A program made the translations under genes and the position numbers. The notes below the pieces were generated by a model, which was not told the origin of the DNA, did not search any database, and saw nothing but the letters and a program-made list of their open reading frames with translations. Shown piece after piece: positions 10,281 through 19,880 of a stretch of 64,000 nt of DNA. This DNA is from Bactericera cockerelli. Its lineage: Eukaryota; Arthropoda; Insecta; Hemiptera; Triozidae. The stretch covers positions 23,877,956-23,941,955 of the forward strand of contig CM044964.1 of NCBI GenBank assembly GCA_024516035.1. The letters run 5' to 3'. Positions within the stretch are counted from its first letter, which is position 1; every line of letters starts with the position of its first letter.

Positions 10281-10724
10281 TTATTTTAACGCGAATGTCA
10301 GAGGACACATCTAACTTACTCCTATACTTGTTTTTCAAATACATCATTTGAGAAAAGCCAAATTCGCACATGTACCTAAATGGTAATAAAGGGTAGTAGG
10401 TACAATTTTGTGCACCTGAAATTGTCCCGAGTACCACTGTTTGAGAACCTATGGTTTAATACGTGCACCGACAACGTGAAGTCCCCCCACACCTCTGCTC
10501 CCATCGCTGCGTTGCAATGGAAGAGGTGAGGCGCGGGGTTCCATGTAGTTCTGTATGTGATTTGCGTTTCAATAGGCGAGGCGGGGGGTGGGTTTTTCGA
10601 TGTTAAAACCTCTCTCCTGGCGTTACGGTTGGAGTACAAAATTCGGGGTTTGTTGTTCCTGGGAGTACATAATTCAGAGATTATTTTGGTATCCGGTACA
10701 ATATTCTAGCTCCATCGGTTAAAA

Positions 10725-11024
10725 TCGTGAAGTTAGCACCCGACATGTTCCAACCCCTCTCCTGGGGTTACGGTTGGAGTACAAAATTCGGGGTTTGTTG
10801 TTCCTAACAGTACATAATTAGTACATTATTATGGTAGGTGGTACAAAATTCTAGCTTCAATGTTGGGTGCTAGCGTGAAGTTAGCACCCGACATGTTTCA
10901 ACCGCTCTCCTGGGGTTACGGTTGGAGTACAAAATTCGGGGTTTGTTGTTCCTAACAGTACATAATTAGTACATTATTATGGTAGGTGGTACAAAATTCT
11001 AGCTTCAATGTCGGGTGCTATCTT
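10725..11024 (-). repeat. tandem 148-bp units, right terminus
   Basis: Inverted counterpart of 3177-3472: two units with TAGCACCCGACAT/ATGTCGGGTGCTA ends, followed inward by the diverged third unit. Confidence 0.75.
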
Positions 11025-11034
11025 CACGCACCTC

Positions 11035-11173
11035 TATCTACCTACATATTTCTCTACCCCTCTTTTTTCTTTATTTCTCCTCTTTTATCTCTCCCTGCTT
11101 TTCTATCTACCCTTTTCTACCAACCTCTCTCTCTAATTCTCATCTCTCTCTCTTTCTCTCACTCTATTTATCT

Positions 11174-11204
<31 letters not shown>

Positions 11205-11400
11205 TTTTTCCTGTTGCTCTATTTCTCCTCTCTCGCTCTATTTCTCTTCCCTCTTTCTCTCTCCTTTTCCCCTCTCTCTCTCTTTATTTCTCCCCTTTAT
11301 TTCTCTTCTCTCTCAATATTCCTTTTCTCTAACTCTCTCTAACTTCTCCTCCCTTTCTCTTCCTATTCCTCTTTCTTCTCGTTCTTTCTATCCTCCCACT
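11035..11400 (+). repeat. pyrimidine-rich tract
   Basis: C/T-rich with (TC)n runs, directly outside the right end of the giant inverted repeat. Overlapping open frames here are compositional. Confidence 0.8.
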
Positions 11401-11548
11401 CTTTGATTTCTTGTATTTTAACCCGCGGCCAACATCTGTAATTGCCTCGAAGCTTTTAAGAACAACAACGTCGTTTTTTTGTTTATAAAATAACGAAATA
11501 ATAATACTTTCCGTGTGCATGATGGTTGTCGTGGTGGCTATAATAAAC

Positions 11549-11700
11549 CACCTCAGTAGTCAGATGTATAAAAGCGGCGGACTGGACCTCCAAGTTCGGT
11601 GGTTCAAGTCCCGGGTTCAGCCAATATTTAGTAAAGCGAGTTTGAGTAGTTGTGACATCACAAAAGTGATTAACACAATTTTCTTAAAAATAAATAAATA
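11549..11700 (+). mobile_element. SINE family A
   Basis: 'cctcagtagtcagatg', 'gcggcggactggacctcc', box B 'ggttcaagtcccgggttcag' and tail 'gtgattaacacaa'. The head has a small deletion or substitution around the usual 'gatcgataa'. Confidence 0.7.
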
Positions 11701-11739
11701 ACTCATAAAAATGGAATTACCTTGTTTATACTGCCGATA

Positions 11740-11857
11740 AGGACTAATAAGGGTTCGGTGGAAGAGATTGCCCTAGGCAATAACCCCGACCTTTAGTTAG
11801 GATATATAATTATGTCTTTTTAGATCTAATAAAGAGTTTAATAATAATAATAATAAT
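11740..11857 (+). mobile_element. LINE 3' tail copy with (AAT)n
   Basis: 'ggtggaagagattgccctag', 'gcaataaccccgacctttag', 'aataaagagttt' then (AAT)n. It ends where the next LINE remnant begins. Confidence 0.65.
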
Positions 11858-11986
11858 AGGAGCTACAGGGCTCATATCAAACATTACTGTGAAGCCATGA
11901 AAGAAGTCCCTGGAACACATAATCTTCTCCTGATGCAGAAAGCTGTAGTGCTCAGTACAGCACACATACTACGCAAAGTACTGTGA
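11858..11986 (+). pseudogene. C-terminal relic of a second LINE polymerase
   Basis: Forty-two codons and a TGA: the peptide ends 'MQKAVVLSTAHILRKVL', a type of ending I know from insect LINE polymerases. The 3' region that follows is AT-rich and ends near 12105 in an A/T triplet-rich stretch. Everything upstream is gone, replaced by the (AAT)n tail of the previous copy, so this is a 5'-truncated insertion next to or within that tail. Confidence 0.45.
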
Positions 11987-12496
11987 TGATCCCAACGCAA
12001 TGTCATCAAATCAAGGATTCACCCCAGGTGCATAATTTGCACTCGGTGAAATCCCAGAAATGAAACCATAACACAAGTTATATGATAAAGAAGAAATAAT
12101 AATTATTATGAGTCCCATTATTCCAGCAGTAAGACCTAAACCGCGATCTAAAAGTTCAGACATACTTAGCTCAGTATCTAAGTACAAACATACATACATA
12201 AATGGAGTTTTCATCATCTAGACTATCTAGAGATAGCTCTCGTCAAGAAAACTTTGTCAATGTAAAACGCAGAGTGCCTGAAGCAAGCTTTCACGGAACA
12301 TAATATATGAAACCGTACCGCACAGAAGCTTAGGTACAAATGTGTAACTGCGTGTGGGTAGATGTACCTTCTTGTTTTAAAAAAAATACATAGATGTAGT
12401 CTTTTTCTTTCACCTTTCCTTTTCCTAAACCTACTTGGGGTTGGCATTGTTAAAGTTCATAGTTGAAGTTGGTTGGATTTACCAAATGGATCTATA

Positions 12497-12732
12497 TCTC
12501 TATATATAAAACAGAAAAAAGGACTACCTAACTATGTTTGTTTGTCCGGAGTTGTTTAGCCAAAACGGTGAGAGATAGCGAAAAATGTCTCAGAATTGAC
12601 CCCCCCAAAACCATTATTGCTTTGTCCAGAAAAATTATAAAAAGTTCAAAAAAGCATAGCTGTCCAGCAGTACGGCCATGCTTTAGTAAATTTGAAATTT
12701 AGTCCCGTTGCAAAGCACGGGCAAACGGCTAG
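12497..12732 (+). mobile_element. non-autonomous Helitron, family 1 (236 bp)
   Basis: Begins TCTCTATATATAAAACAG after an A (12496) and ends 'acggctag' before a T (12733), as expected for Helitron insertion between A and T. The 3' hairpin CCCGT...ACGGG lies just upstream of the CTAG. No coding sequence. A second copy is at 51216-51443. Confidence 0.8.
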
Positions 12733-12859
12733 TGATATTATAAATATGATATACCTACCTAAGTACATGATGAAGTAGAGCATCATTATGTGTGATTAAT
12801 ACCTAATATAGCTCTAAAATGCTATGTGAAATTAATAAAAAATCGGAGCCAATTTTTAC

Positions 12860-13120
12860 TCTCCTCATTCTATAGAAAGGAAAGTAATGGAATCACCCAA
12901 AATTTTCGATAGGCAGTTTTCATTGCCAATACACTTTTTAGGGTCCCCAGAGCCTAATTCAAAAGTTTCAGCCATTGGTCCCCTGTGTCTGTCTGTCTGT
13001 CGGTCTGTTTGTCTGTAAACAGAATATCTCAAGAACAGCATTAGCTAGAGACTTGACATTTGGTACAGAGGTCATAAATATATTATAGAGGACGCAGCAC
13101 GAAACTTTTGAAAAAAATCG
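12860..13120 (+). repeat. dispersed repeat, 'GGAAAGTAATGGAAT' family
   Basis: Shares 'aaggaaagtaatggaat', the 'gtctgtctgtctgt' run and 'gagacttgacatttggtaca' with 46470-46740, and its start with 51785-51835. Non-coding; class unknown. Confidence 0.5.
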
Positions 13121-13187
13121 GTACTGCCGAAGGCAAGGCCGTTTTTTTATAAAAAAAATTCAATCCATAGCTTTTTTAATTTGAGTT

Positions 13188-13395
13188 TAACGTCACTTTT
13201 AACTGCACGGTCATATCACGAAGGGGGTATTACCCTCTATTCACAGGAAAATCACCAACCTGCTACTCACATTAACCTCACCCAGATTGGGTTGGGTCGA
13301 AATGCCAGCCAGCATCGCGAAGTCTTCACCTTGCTGGACGTTGCTTAATTTCGGTGTCCTACAAGAACCGGTGCATTTAATGCGTTATTGATGCT
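13188..13395 (-). mobile_element. 5S rRNA-derived SINE, best 5S head
   Basis: The minus strand reads 'caccggttcttgtaggacac', 'cgaaattaagcaacgtccag', then 'ggtgaagacttcgcgatgct', 'ggctggcatttcgaccc', the core 'gggtgaggttaatgtgagta', and the tail with 'tatgaccgtgcagtt'. The first two segments track 5S rRNA through its internal control region. Confidence 0.8.
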
Positions 13396-13780
13396 GTCTG
13401 CATAGCTTTTGTTCATTGTTCATATTGAAAAAAATAGCAAAGCTTATTCTTTTCATTTTTTTATAACTTAAATTATGCTAGCTGGTCTTAATTTTCTTAC
13501 ATACGAAGCAAGGGTTAGTCTCAATTTTCTTCCAATTATCGTCATCAATCTCAAGAAAAGAGCAAAAAAAAATCATCTTCTCAGAAATTAGAACATAAAG
13601 GGGACGCTGACATCCCAATCATAACTCAGAAATTTGCTGATGTCAAAAGAAACTCAATACTGGCATTTCTGGAAAGGGCTTCAAAATTGACCCTAATTAA
13701 GGACGAAATATTGAGTTCTCTTGTTTAACTATGAGCGTAATAATTTTAGCATTGTTCCTTTTCCCTCTCCAGAATTTTCT
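13396..13780. other. unassigned AT-rich sequence
   Basis: No open frame or repeat recognised. Confidence 0.3.
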
Positions 13781-13784
13781 CGTG

Positions 13785-13910
13785 CTTTTACTCCTCCTCT
13801 CCTCTTCCTCCTTCTCTTTCTCTGTCTCTTTCTCTTTCTCTTTCTCTTTTTCTTTTTCTTTTTCTTTCTCTTTCTCTTTCTCTTTCTTCTCCTCTCCTCT
13901 TCCTCTTCCT
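13785..13910 (+). repeat. pyrimidine tract, (TCTTTC)n
   Basis: (CTCTTT)n and (CTTTTT)n units. Frames over it on both strands are low-complexity artefacts. Confidence 0.8.
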
Positions 13911-13984
13911 ATTTTTCGGGTACTTTCTTCTTTTATCTTGTTTCCGAGTCTCCTTTTCTTTCTCTTATTTGCGGAAACTGCCAT

Positions 13985-14600
13985 AAAGGGTTGGGTAGAA
14001 GAGATTGCCACAGGCAATAACCACGTCAAAGAAGTCAAAGATAATTATGTAGGTGAAGTAGAAGAAAAAAGTTGCAGAGAAGTCAAAGATAATGATGTGG
14101 GAGAAATAGAAGAACAAAGGTTGCAGTAAGAGAAAAGTCAAAGATAATTATGTAGGTGAAGTAGAATTACAAAGGTTGCAGTAAGAGAAAAGTCAAAGAT
14201 AATTATGTAGGTGAAGTAGAAGAACAAAGGTTGCAGTAAGAGAAAAGTCAAAGATAATAATGTTGGTGAAGTAAAAGAACAAAGGTTGCAGTAAGAGAAA
14301 AGTCAAAGATAATTATGTAGGTGAAGTAGAAGAACAAAGATTGCAGTAAGAGAAAAGTCAAAGATAATTATGTAGGTGAAGTAGAAGAACAAAGGTTGCA
14401 GTAAGAGAAAAGTCAAAGATAATAATGTTGGTGAAGTAAAAGAACAAAGGTTGCAGTAAGAGAAAAGTCAAAGATAATTATGTAGGTGAAGTAGAAGAAC
14501 AAAGATTGCAGTAAGAGAAAAGTCAAAGATAATTATGTAGGTGAAGTAGAAAAACAAAAGTTGCAGAGAAAAGTCCAAGAGGATGAAAAGAAAGAAGAAG
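13985..14600 (+). repeat. 55-bp minisatellite, about ten units, begun by a LINE tail fragment
   Basis: 13985-14025 matches the LINE tail ('gagattgccacaggcaataa'). It runs straight into tandem units containing 'gtcaaagataattatgtagg', 'tgaagtagaagaacaaagg' and 'ttgcagtaagagaaa'. The period is 55 bp (for example 14136 to 14191). The first unit lacks the stop and encodes VKDNYVGEVEE-type residues; later units contain TAA, so an old coding origin is possible but the array is not open. Confidence 0.75.
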
Positions 14601-14739
14601 GAGGAAAAAATGAAAAGCACACAACATCTTAGCTAATAGCAGAAGGTAAGTAAACTGTGTCTGAGGTAGAAAGCACTTGAGATATAATTTATTACTTTCC
14701 CTTTTCCTCCTTTGATCCCACGCTACCTTGAATTACCCT

Positions 14740-15265
14740 CCCCTCAGATCTCGCTAGTTTAAATACCCTTCCTCCCATTTCTCAGTAGTTTATATTCCTC
14801 TCCCCTCATTTCTCAGTAGTTTATATTACTCTCCCCTCATATCTCACTAGTTCTCATTCCCCTCCCCTCATATCTCACTAGTTCTCATTCCCCTCCCCTC
14901 ATATCTTACTAGTTTAAATCCCCCTTCACTCTTATCACGCTAGTTTTAATTCCCATCCCCTCATATCTCACTAGTTTTAATTCCCATCCCCTCATATCTC
15001 ACTAGTTTTAATTCCCATCCCCTCATATCTCACTAGTTTTAATTCCCCTCCACTTCATATCTCACTAGTTTTAATTCTCCTCCTCACATATCACGTTGGT
15101 TTTAATTCACATCCCCTCATATCTCACTAGTTTTAATTCCCATCCCCTCATATCTCACTAGTTTTAATTCCCCTCCACTCATATCTCACTAGTTTTTAAT
15201 TCTCCTCCTCACATATCTCACTAGTTTAAATTCCCTTCCTCTCATCCCACGCAAGTTTAAGCTCC
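14740..15265 (+). repeat. 31-bp minisatellite, about sixteen units
   Basis: Unit 'tcatatctcactagttttaa' plus 'ttcccatcccc', with unit-to-unit variation and small length changes. No dyad structure or spacers, so not a CRISPR array. Confidence 0.85.
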
Positions 15266-15336
15266 TCCCCCCTCATTATCTCGCTGGTTTCTCCCCTCTT
15301 TCCATCTTTTGATAGGAAAAATTTACCTTCTTGTAG

Positions 15337-15417
15337 AACAAAAAGTTCAGGAAAAAAAGCTCAAAGGAAGAGAACGTTTTCTCAAGAAGGAAGAACGCAA
15401 AAGGTTGCAAGAAACAA
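15337..15417 (+). CDS. possible 81-bp coding exon, charged coiled-coil
   Basis: Bounded by a good acceptor ('ttaccttcttgtag', ending 15336) and a consensus donor GTAAGTG (from 15418). The length is 27 codons, so it could be skipped without a frame change. All three frames are open; the most protein-like is QKVQEKKLKGRERFLKKEER followed by KRLQET, a highly charged helix. The end of the nearby minisatellite (14563-14645) encodes similar residues (EKQKLQRKVQEDEKKEEG) and is also followed, after a stop, by a GTAAGT. The parent gene is not recognised. The purine-rich composition makes chance open frames easy. Confidence 0.25.
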
Positions 15418-15459
15418 GTAAGTGTTGTTAGCATAGGCAAGAATATTACCTTTAGGTAT

Positions 15460-15835
15460 TGAGAGAGACAGTGAGGGAGAGATAGAGAGAGAGAGGAAAG
15501 GGAGAGAGATAGAGAGAGAGAGAGAGAGAGGGAGGGAGGGAGGAAGAGAAAGGGAGGGAGAGAGATAGAGAGAGAGAGGGAGAGGGGAGGGAGAGAAGAA
15601 TAGAAAGACAGAGAAGGGGAGGGAGAGAGAGAGAGACAGAGAAAGGGAGGGAGAGAGATAGAGAGAGAGAGGGAGAGAGAGAAAGAGAGAGAGGGAGAGA
15701 AAGAGAGAGAGGGAGAGAAAGAGAGAAGAGGGAGAGAAAGAGAGATAGAGGGAGAGAGAGAGAGAGAGAGGGAGAGAATGCAGCGGGGGTGGAGGGAGTG
15801 AAGTGAGAGAGAGAGCGAGATAGAGGGAGAGATTG
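15460..15835 (+). repeat. GA-rich microsatellite
   Basis: Interrupted (GA)n and GGGA units. The two long minus-strand Ser/Leu frames over it are compositional. Confidence 0.9.
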
Positions 15836-15970
15836 ATTTTTTGATTTTCCCATTATAAACGAGACATTCAAATATCTCGAGAACTACTGACGATAGAAAA
15901 AATCTGTTCAAAACCATTTTCATAGCTCTAAAAAGGGCATTTAATGTTGACCTCTAGAAGTTTCTCGGAT

Positions 15971-16493
15971 GACCCCTTCAAGGTTATTTCAAGGTCAACT
16001 TTGGAAGTTTAAATGGCACCCTCTATTTTATATGCCATTTTTGAAATCTACGAAAATTATTAAGTTTTTTTTTGTCACACCCAGTTTCACACCTTCTAGG
16101 GAGTGTCAGATTTTTTCTATATTTGACCATGAGTGCGGCATATCAAATTAGTCTAATTTTAGATGCTGAACACGATAACAACATTGGTTTTCCATTTCAC
16201 TTTTAAAAAAATGATCTCTAGTCAATAGGGGACCCTAAAAGTTAAGTAAAATGAAAAACCAATATTACTATCGCGTTCAGCACTTAAAATTAGACTGATT
16301 TGATATGCCGCACTCATGGTCTAATTTGGAAAAAATCTCACACTCCCTAAGAGGTGTGAAACTGGGTGTGACAAAAATTACAAGTAAGAATTTGTTTAAA
16401 CCTAAAATTTAATGTAGATTACAAAAATATCATAAAAATATGGAGTACCATTTAAAATTCTAAAGGTGGCCTTGAAATAACCTTGAAGGGGTC
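15971..16493. mobile_element. 523-bp palindromic element
   Basis: The left arm starts 'gaccccttcaaggttatttc' and the right arm ends with its inverse, 'gaaataaccttgaaggggtc'. The arms run about 240 bp each through 'cacacccagtttcacacc' and 'gaccatgagtgcggcatatc', centred near 16225. No coding sequence. Probably a foldback MITE; the exact ends and target duplication are unclear. Confidence 0.7.
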
Positions 16494-16499
16494 AATTTG

Positions 16500-16645
16500 C
16501 GTTATTATATTTGTGTTAATCACTTTCGTGATATCATAGCTACTCAAACTCGCTTTACTAAATCTACGCTTAAACCTGTACCTGAACCACCGACCTCCAG
16601 GTAACAAGTCCGCCGCCATATCGATCAAACTACTGAGGTCGGTTG
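16500..16645 (-). mobile_element. SINE family A
   Basis: Minus strand: 'ccgacctcagtagtttgatc', 'gcggcggacttgttacctgg', a degraded box B, 'tagtaaagcgagtttgagta', tail 'gtgattaacacaa'. Abuts the palindrome at 16493. Confidence 0.75.
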
Positions 16646-16959
16646 AATCTTTAGAAATAAGCAATTGAAAAATATTAACACATTATTATTATTAACACTT
16701 ACATTTAGTATTGTTAAAGGTTCTAATTTCATGTTACTATGACGTATTGTATTCTATTTTCCATACAAAGGTAATAGAAAAGCCTGTGTGGGTGTTTATA
16801 TACTAAAGACAAGATAAAAAAGCTGAGTTCACAATTTTCGCACTCTTTGTGTGGGTGTCAGAAGCTACCTTACTCTTAAGCTAACAGCTTTCTTTCGACG
16901 GCAGAGAACTAACCCAATTTTCCTGATTTTCACACCACGTGAGCACAATACAAGATTAA

Positions 16960-17059
16960 NNNNNNNNNNNNNNNNNNNNNNNNNNNNNNNNNNNNNNNNN
17001 NNNNNNNNNNNNNNNNNNNNNNNNNNNNNNNNNNNNNNNNNNNNNNNNNNNNNNNNNNN
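16960..17059. other. assembly gap, 100 N
   Basis: Exactly 100 N, the usual placeholder for a gap of unknown size. Open frames drawn across it are meaningless. Confidence 0.99.
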
Positions 17060-17245
17060 CGGTTGTGACTACTGCTTGTAGTCCAGAGATCCTGTGTTCG
17101 ATCCCCGGTAGGAGCAGATTTTTCACAGAGAAAATTCTGTTCTCTCCGTACATGTATAAGGCTGGCATTTACGGCCCTACCCAGGCTTGGTGAGGTTAAT
17201 GTGGGTAGCTGGTACGATTTCCGGCAAATGGAGGGTATCTACAAA
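17060..17245 (+). mobile_element. SINE family D, cut by the gap
   Basis: 'ggttgtgactactgcttgta', box B 'gttcgatccccgg', 'gagcagatttttcacagag' and core 'ggtgaggttaatgtgggtag', then 'aatggagggta'. The first bases of the head are in the gap. Confidence 0.75.
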
Positions 17246-17650
17246 ATATATAGTATTGTAAAAAAAAACAATCCCTAGATATAAAAGACTAATAAGTTCC
17301 ACTCAGGTAATTCAAGTAACGCATACCTTAATCTGTTCTTCCATTTATATACATTCACCTTAATTGTGGATTTTAAATCCCACGCGAGGGTTATTAAAAT
17401 TATAACTGGTAAAAAAGTATAAAGTAAACATATGTAAATACTACTTATGTTCACTGTATACTTTATTTACTTACTAAGCAGATACATTACTGTTATACAT
17501 ATTTACTGGATAGCTATTATCTCCATGGTACTTGGTATTCTTGCTCGAGTAGAGGGACTTTTCAGTCTTCCTTCGGCAGTTTTACCTAGGTAGGTATAAT
17601 CTTTTTCTTAATAGTTTACTCTGGAAAGTAGATAGATTGGTAGTCAAGTG
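17246..17650. other. unassigned AT-rich sequence
   Basis: No gene or known repeat; a weak inverted repeat 'aagtataaagtaaa'/'tatactttatttac' near 17410-17470. Confidence 0.3.
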
Positions 17651-17654
17651 TATG

Positions 17655-17905
17655 TGTGTATTGGTAGTTAAGTGGTTAAAGCGCTAGTCTTGTAATCCAG
17701 GTAGCGTAGGGATCCGTTGGTTTGAATCTCAACCAATGCATGAATTTTCATCATTAATTTGAGTGTTAGACCACATCATAATAAGATTCTGAGGATTAGG
17801 TGGTAGAAAATGCTTAAACTTTAAGTAACACAACTTTAAGTAAGCCTTAAAGCATCAACTTTGCCTGATGGTTACCTTCCAATAAATTATTATTATTATA
17901 CCTTA
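17655..17905 (+). mobile_element. SINE family B
   Basis: Box A region 'agttaagtggttaaagcgct', 'gtagcgtagggatccgttgg', box B 'ggtttgaatctc', then 'taataagattctgaggatta', 'gtggtagaaaatgct' and (ATT)n. The long insert between anticodon-like region and box B recalls a tRNA with a long variable arm. Confidence 0.75.
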
Positions 17906-18169
17906 CCATTATTATTTTTATAGATACATGACTGTTATATCTACTAGAATGATAGTCTACCTCTGGAAGCTAGATACTGTGCCTCCTCTCCTCTTCACCT
18001 GTTAATTGCACGGAATGGTCCAGGATTGGACACGACTGTGTGTCCGGGGCATGATTTAAGTTCCCATTACCTTAATATCCTTCTTCTGTGCACAGGAAAA
18101 AGGACATTAGCTTCAGGAGACGGCTTGTGTGAGGAGTACTTTTAATAGGGTCTACGATTTGCCGATACA

Positions 18170-18490
18170 GAATTTTTTGCAGAATTCAAAATGTTGGAAA
18201 TCCTATCTCATGAAACTTTTTTGAAGAAAATCCGGTTTTGGAGATACAAGTGATTTAGTCTAAAATCTCAAAATTGCCATATGTATACAAAGTGAACCAA
18301 TCAAGAGGAAGTATTATTGTGTCCATAATTGACAATGTATTTTTTTTCTTCTTTTTTTCATGAGGTTGATGGTTGGAAAAACGGTATTTTAGCATATAAG
18401 ACCAATTTGAAGAAAATCGGTTTAGCGGTTTTGGAGATACTGATTTTGTATGAAATCTCAAAATTGCCACAGTATGAAAAAATAACGAGG
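18170..18490 (+). repeat. tandem pair of a dispersed repeat
   Basis: Two copies about 160 bp apart share 'gaagaaaatc.ggttt', 'ttggagatac', 'atctcaaaattgcca' and 'gaggaagtattgt.atgtcca'. The inverse of the same sequence is at 26300-26510. Confidence 0.55.
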
Positions 18491-18579
18491 AAGTATTGTT
18501 ATGTCCATAACTGACAGTTTTTTGTTTTTGTTTTGTTTTGTTTTTTGTTTTTTTTTATGAGCGTGTTTTTTTGTTGATA

Positions 18580-18855
18580 GTCCCTGTGGTCAAGTGGGTA
18601 GCACACCAGGCTTACACGCACGGTGACCTGGGTTCGGTTCACTGAAGCGCACAGAGTTTTCTGCTCTATACTTGGATGTCTGAGGTCCACTCGTACCTCG
18701 TGAGGAAAAATGAGTAGCTGCATTGATGTGAGCAGCGCCCAGTGGCGGAAATATGTGCAAAAATAAGATATTGTGTTATCAACGGTACGGAAAAGTCGTA
18801 CGAGTCTGTGCTACCAACTAAAATTGTGATATAGTACACAAAAGAACACATTTAT
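18580..18855 (+). mobile_element. SINE family C, variant head
   Basis: 'ccctgtggtcaagtgggtag', 'cacggtgacctgggttcgg', 'ttctgctctatacttggatg', 'cctcgtgaggaaaaatgagt' and tail 'aaaattgtgatatagtacac'. The first 20 bases of the head differ from other C copies and look more like family B. Confidence 0.65.
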
Positions 18856-18879
18856 TTAAATGAAGAATAATCATATTTT

Positions 18880-18995
18880 TAATAAATTTGTGTAATTCAT
18901 TTTCGATACGGAAACTCGCTCTTCTAAATCTTTTCTGAGCTTGGGTTGGGAACCACCGATCTCCGGTTACAAGTCCGACGCTTTATCGATCGAGA
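18880..18995 (-). mobile_element. SINE family A, diverged
   Basis: Minus strand: 'cgatcgataaagcgtcggac', 'ttgtaaccggagatcggtgg' and 'aagagcgagtttccg'. Tail degraded. Confidence 0.55.
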
Positions 18996-19059
18996 GCTAT
19001 ACAGACCTACAAACGATGCAGTCCCACAACTGTATGGTTTAGAAATGTTGAGGAACGGC

Positions 19060-19370
19060 GGGTTTGGTCTACTCCCTGTCTATAGTCCCCCAGCCACACT
19101 GCTGGTCTACTCCCTATTTATAGTCCCCCAGCCAGACTGCTGGTCTACTCCCTGTTTATACTCCCCCAGCCAGACTGTTGGTCTACTCCCTGTTTATACT
19201 CCCCCAGCCAAACTGCTGGTCTACTCCCTGTCTATAATCCCCCAGCCAGATTGCTGGTCTATTCCCTGTTTATAGTCCCCCAGCCAGATTGCTGGTCTAC
19301 TCCCTGTTTATAGTCCCCAGCCAGACTGCTGGTCTACTCCCTGTTTATAGTCCCCCAGCCAGACTCGAAA
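19060..19370 (+). repeat. 38-bp tandem array, eight units
   Basis: Unit 'tggtctactccctgtttata' plus 'gtcccccagccagactgc'. The same unit occurs at 27235-27420 (five), 60035-60115 (two), 39110-39190 (diverged) and 50395-50430 (inverted). Open frames over it are artefacts. Confidence 0.85.
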
Positions 19371-19647
19371 AAAAAAAATCCGATTTTGGTTTCATCTTCA
19401 AAACTACTTTTTCACCAAAGTCGAGATACACGAGCCGACCAGCTCCGGACCTGCCAGTAAGCACACAAGATAAAAACTAATAGACTTGTCACTCCGGCGG
19501 CTAATGATGCCAGTAAATCAGCTTTACAGCCGCTGCTTAACACCGGTGACCTCACGCTTGCCTACGGAGATTGTCTGGAATCTTTGTTGATTTTGCCAGG
19601 AATTGCAATATCTCGCAAATGCAAAAAAAATATATAAAAAAAATACC

Positions 19648-19702
19648 CACCGTTCATGTCACATTGAAGACTCATTCAGTCTTCAATGTGACATGAACGG
19701 TG
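19648..19702. repeat. perfect 25-bp hairpin
   Basis: Stem 19648-19672 pairs with 19678-19702 without mismatch, loop 'cattc'. A third direct copy of 'tgtcacattgaagt' follows at once (701-714 of this kilobase), merging with the 5S SINE head. Confidence 0.9.
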
Positions 19703-19711
19703 TCACATTGA

Positions 19712-19880
19712 AGTCACCAGTTCTCATTCAGTGACTGAAGCAACGTCCAGCGAGGCTAGGATTTGGATGGATGACCATTCAAATTCTAACCCTCGTGATG
19801 CTGGCTGTTCACGGCCCCACAGAGGTTTGGTGAGGTTAATTTGAGGTAGGAGAGTAAAATACCCGTAATAATTATTGATA
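19712..19880 (+). mobile_element. 5S rRNA-derived SINE
   Basis: 'gaagcaacgtccagcgagg', then 'ggatttggatggatgaccat', which extends the 5S match further downstream than in other copies, then 'gtgatgctggctgttcacgg' and 'ggtttggtgaggttaatttg'. Shortened before the tail. Confidence 0.7.

Larger units (their letters stand above)
9346..11028 (-). mobile_element. right arm of the giant inverted repeat
   Basis: Inverted partner of 3169-5159. It contains the same family C, E and truncated family A SINEs and the same terminal 148-bp array. It lacks the second family A insertion and about 100 bp found in the left arm near 3800-3930. Sequence around 10560-10720 matches the left arm at 3488-3640 almost base for base. 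Confidence 0.7.

Noticed and set aside
12960..13020. 'gtctgtctgtctgt' as an independent microsatellite
   Set aside because: It is a conserved part of a dispersed repeat also found at 46610 and, as 'gacggac', at 26700.
14740..15265. CRISPR-like array
   Set aside because: Tandem units without spacers, in a eukaryotic genome; a minisatellite.
15276..15923. 215- and 139-codon Ser/Leu frames
   Set aside because: GA microsatellite on the opposite strand.
16851..17168. Open frames across the N gap
   Set aside because: Unknown bases were read as open codons.
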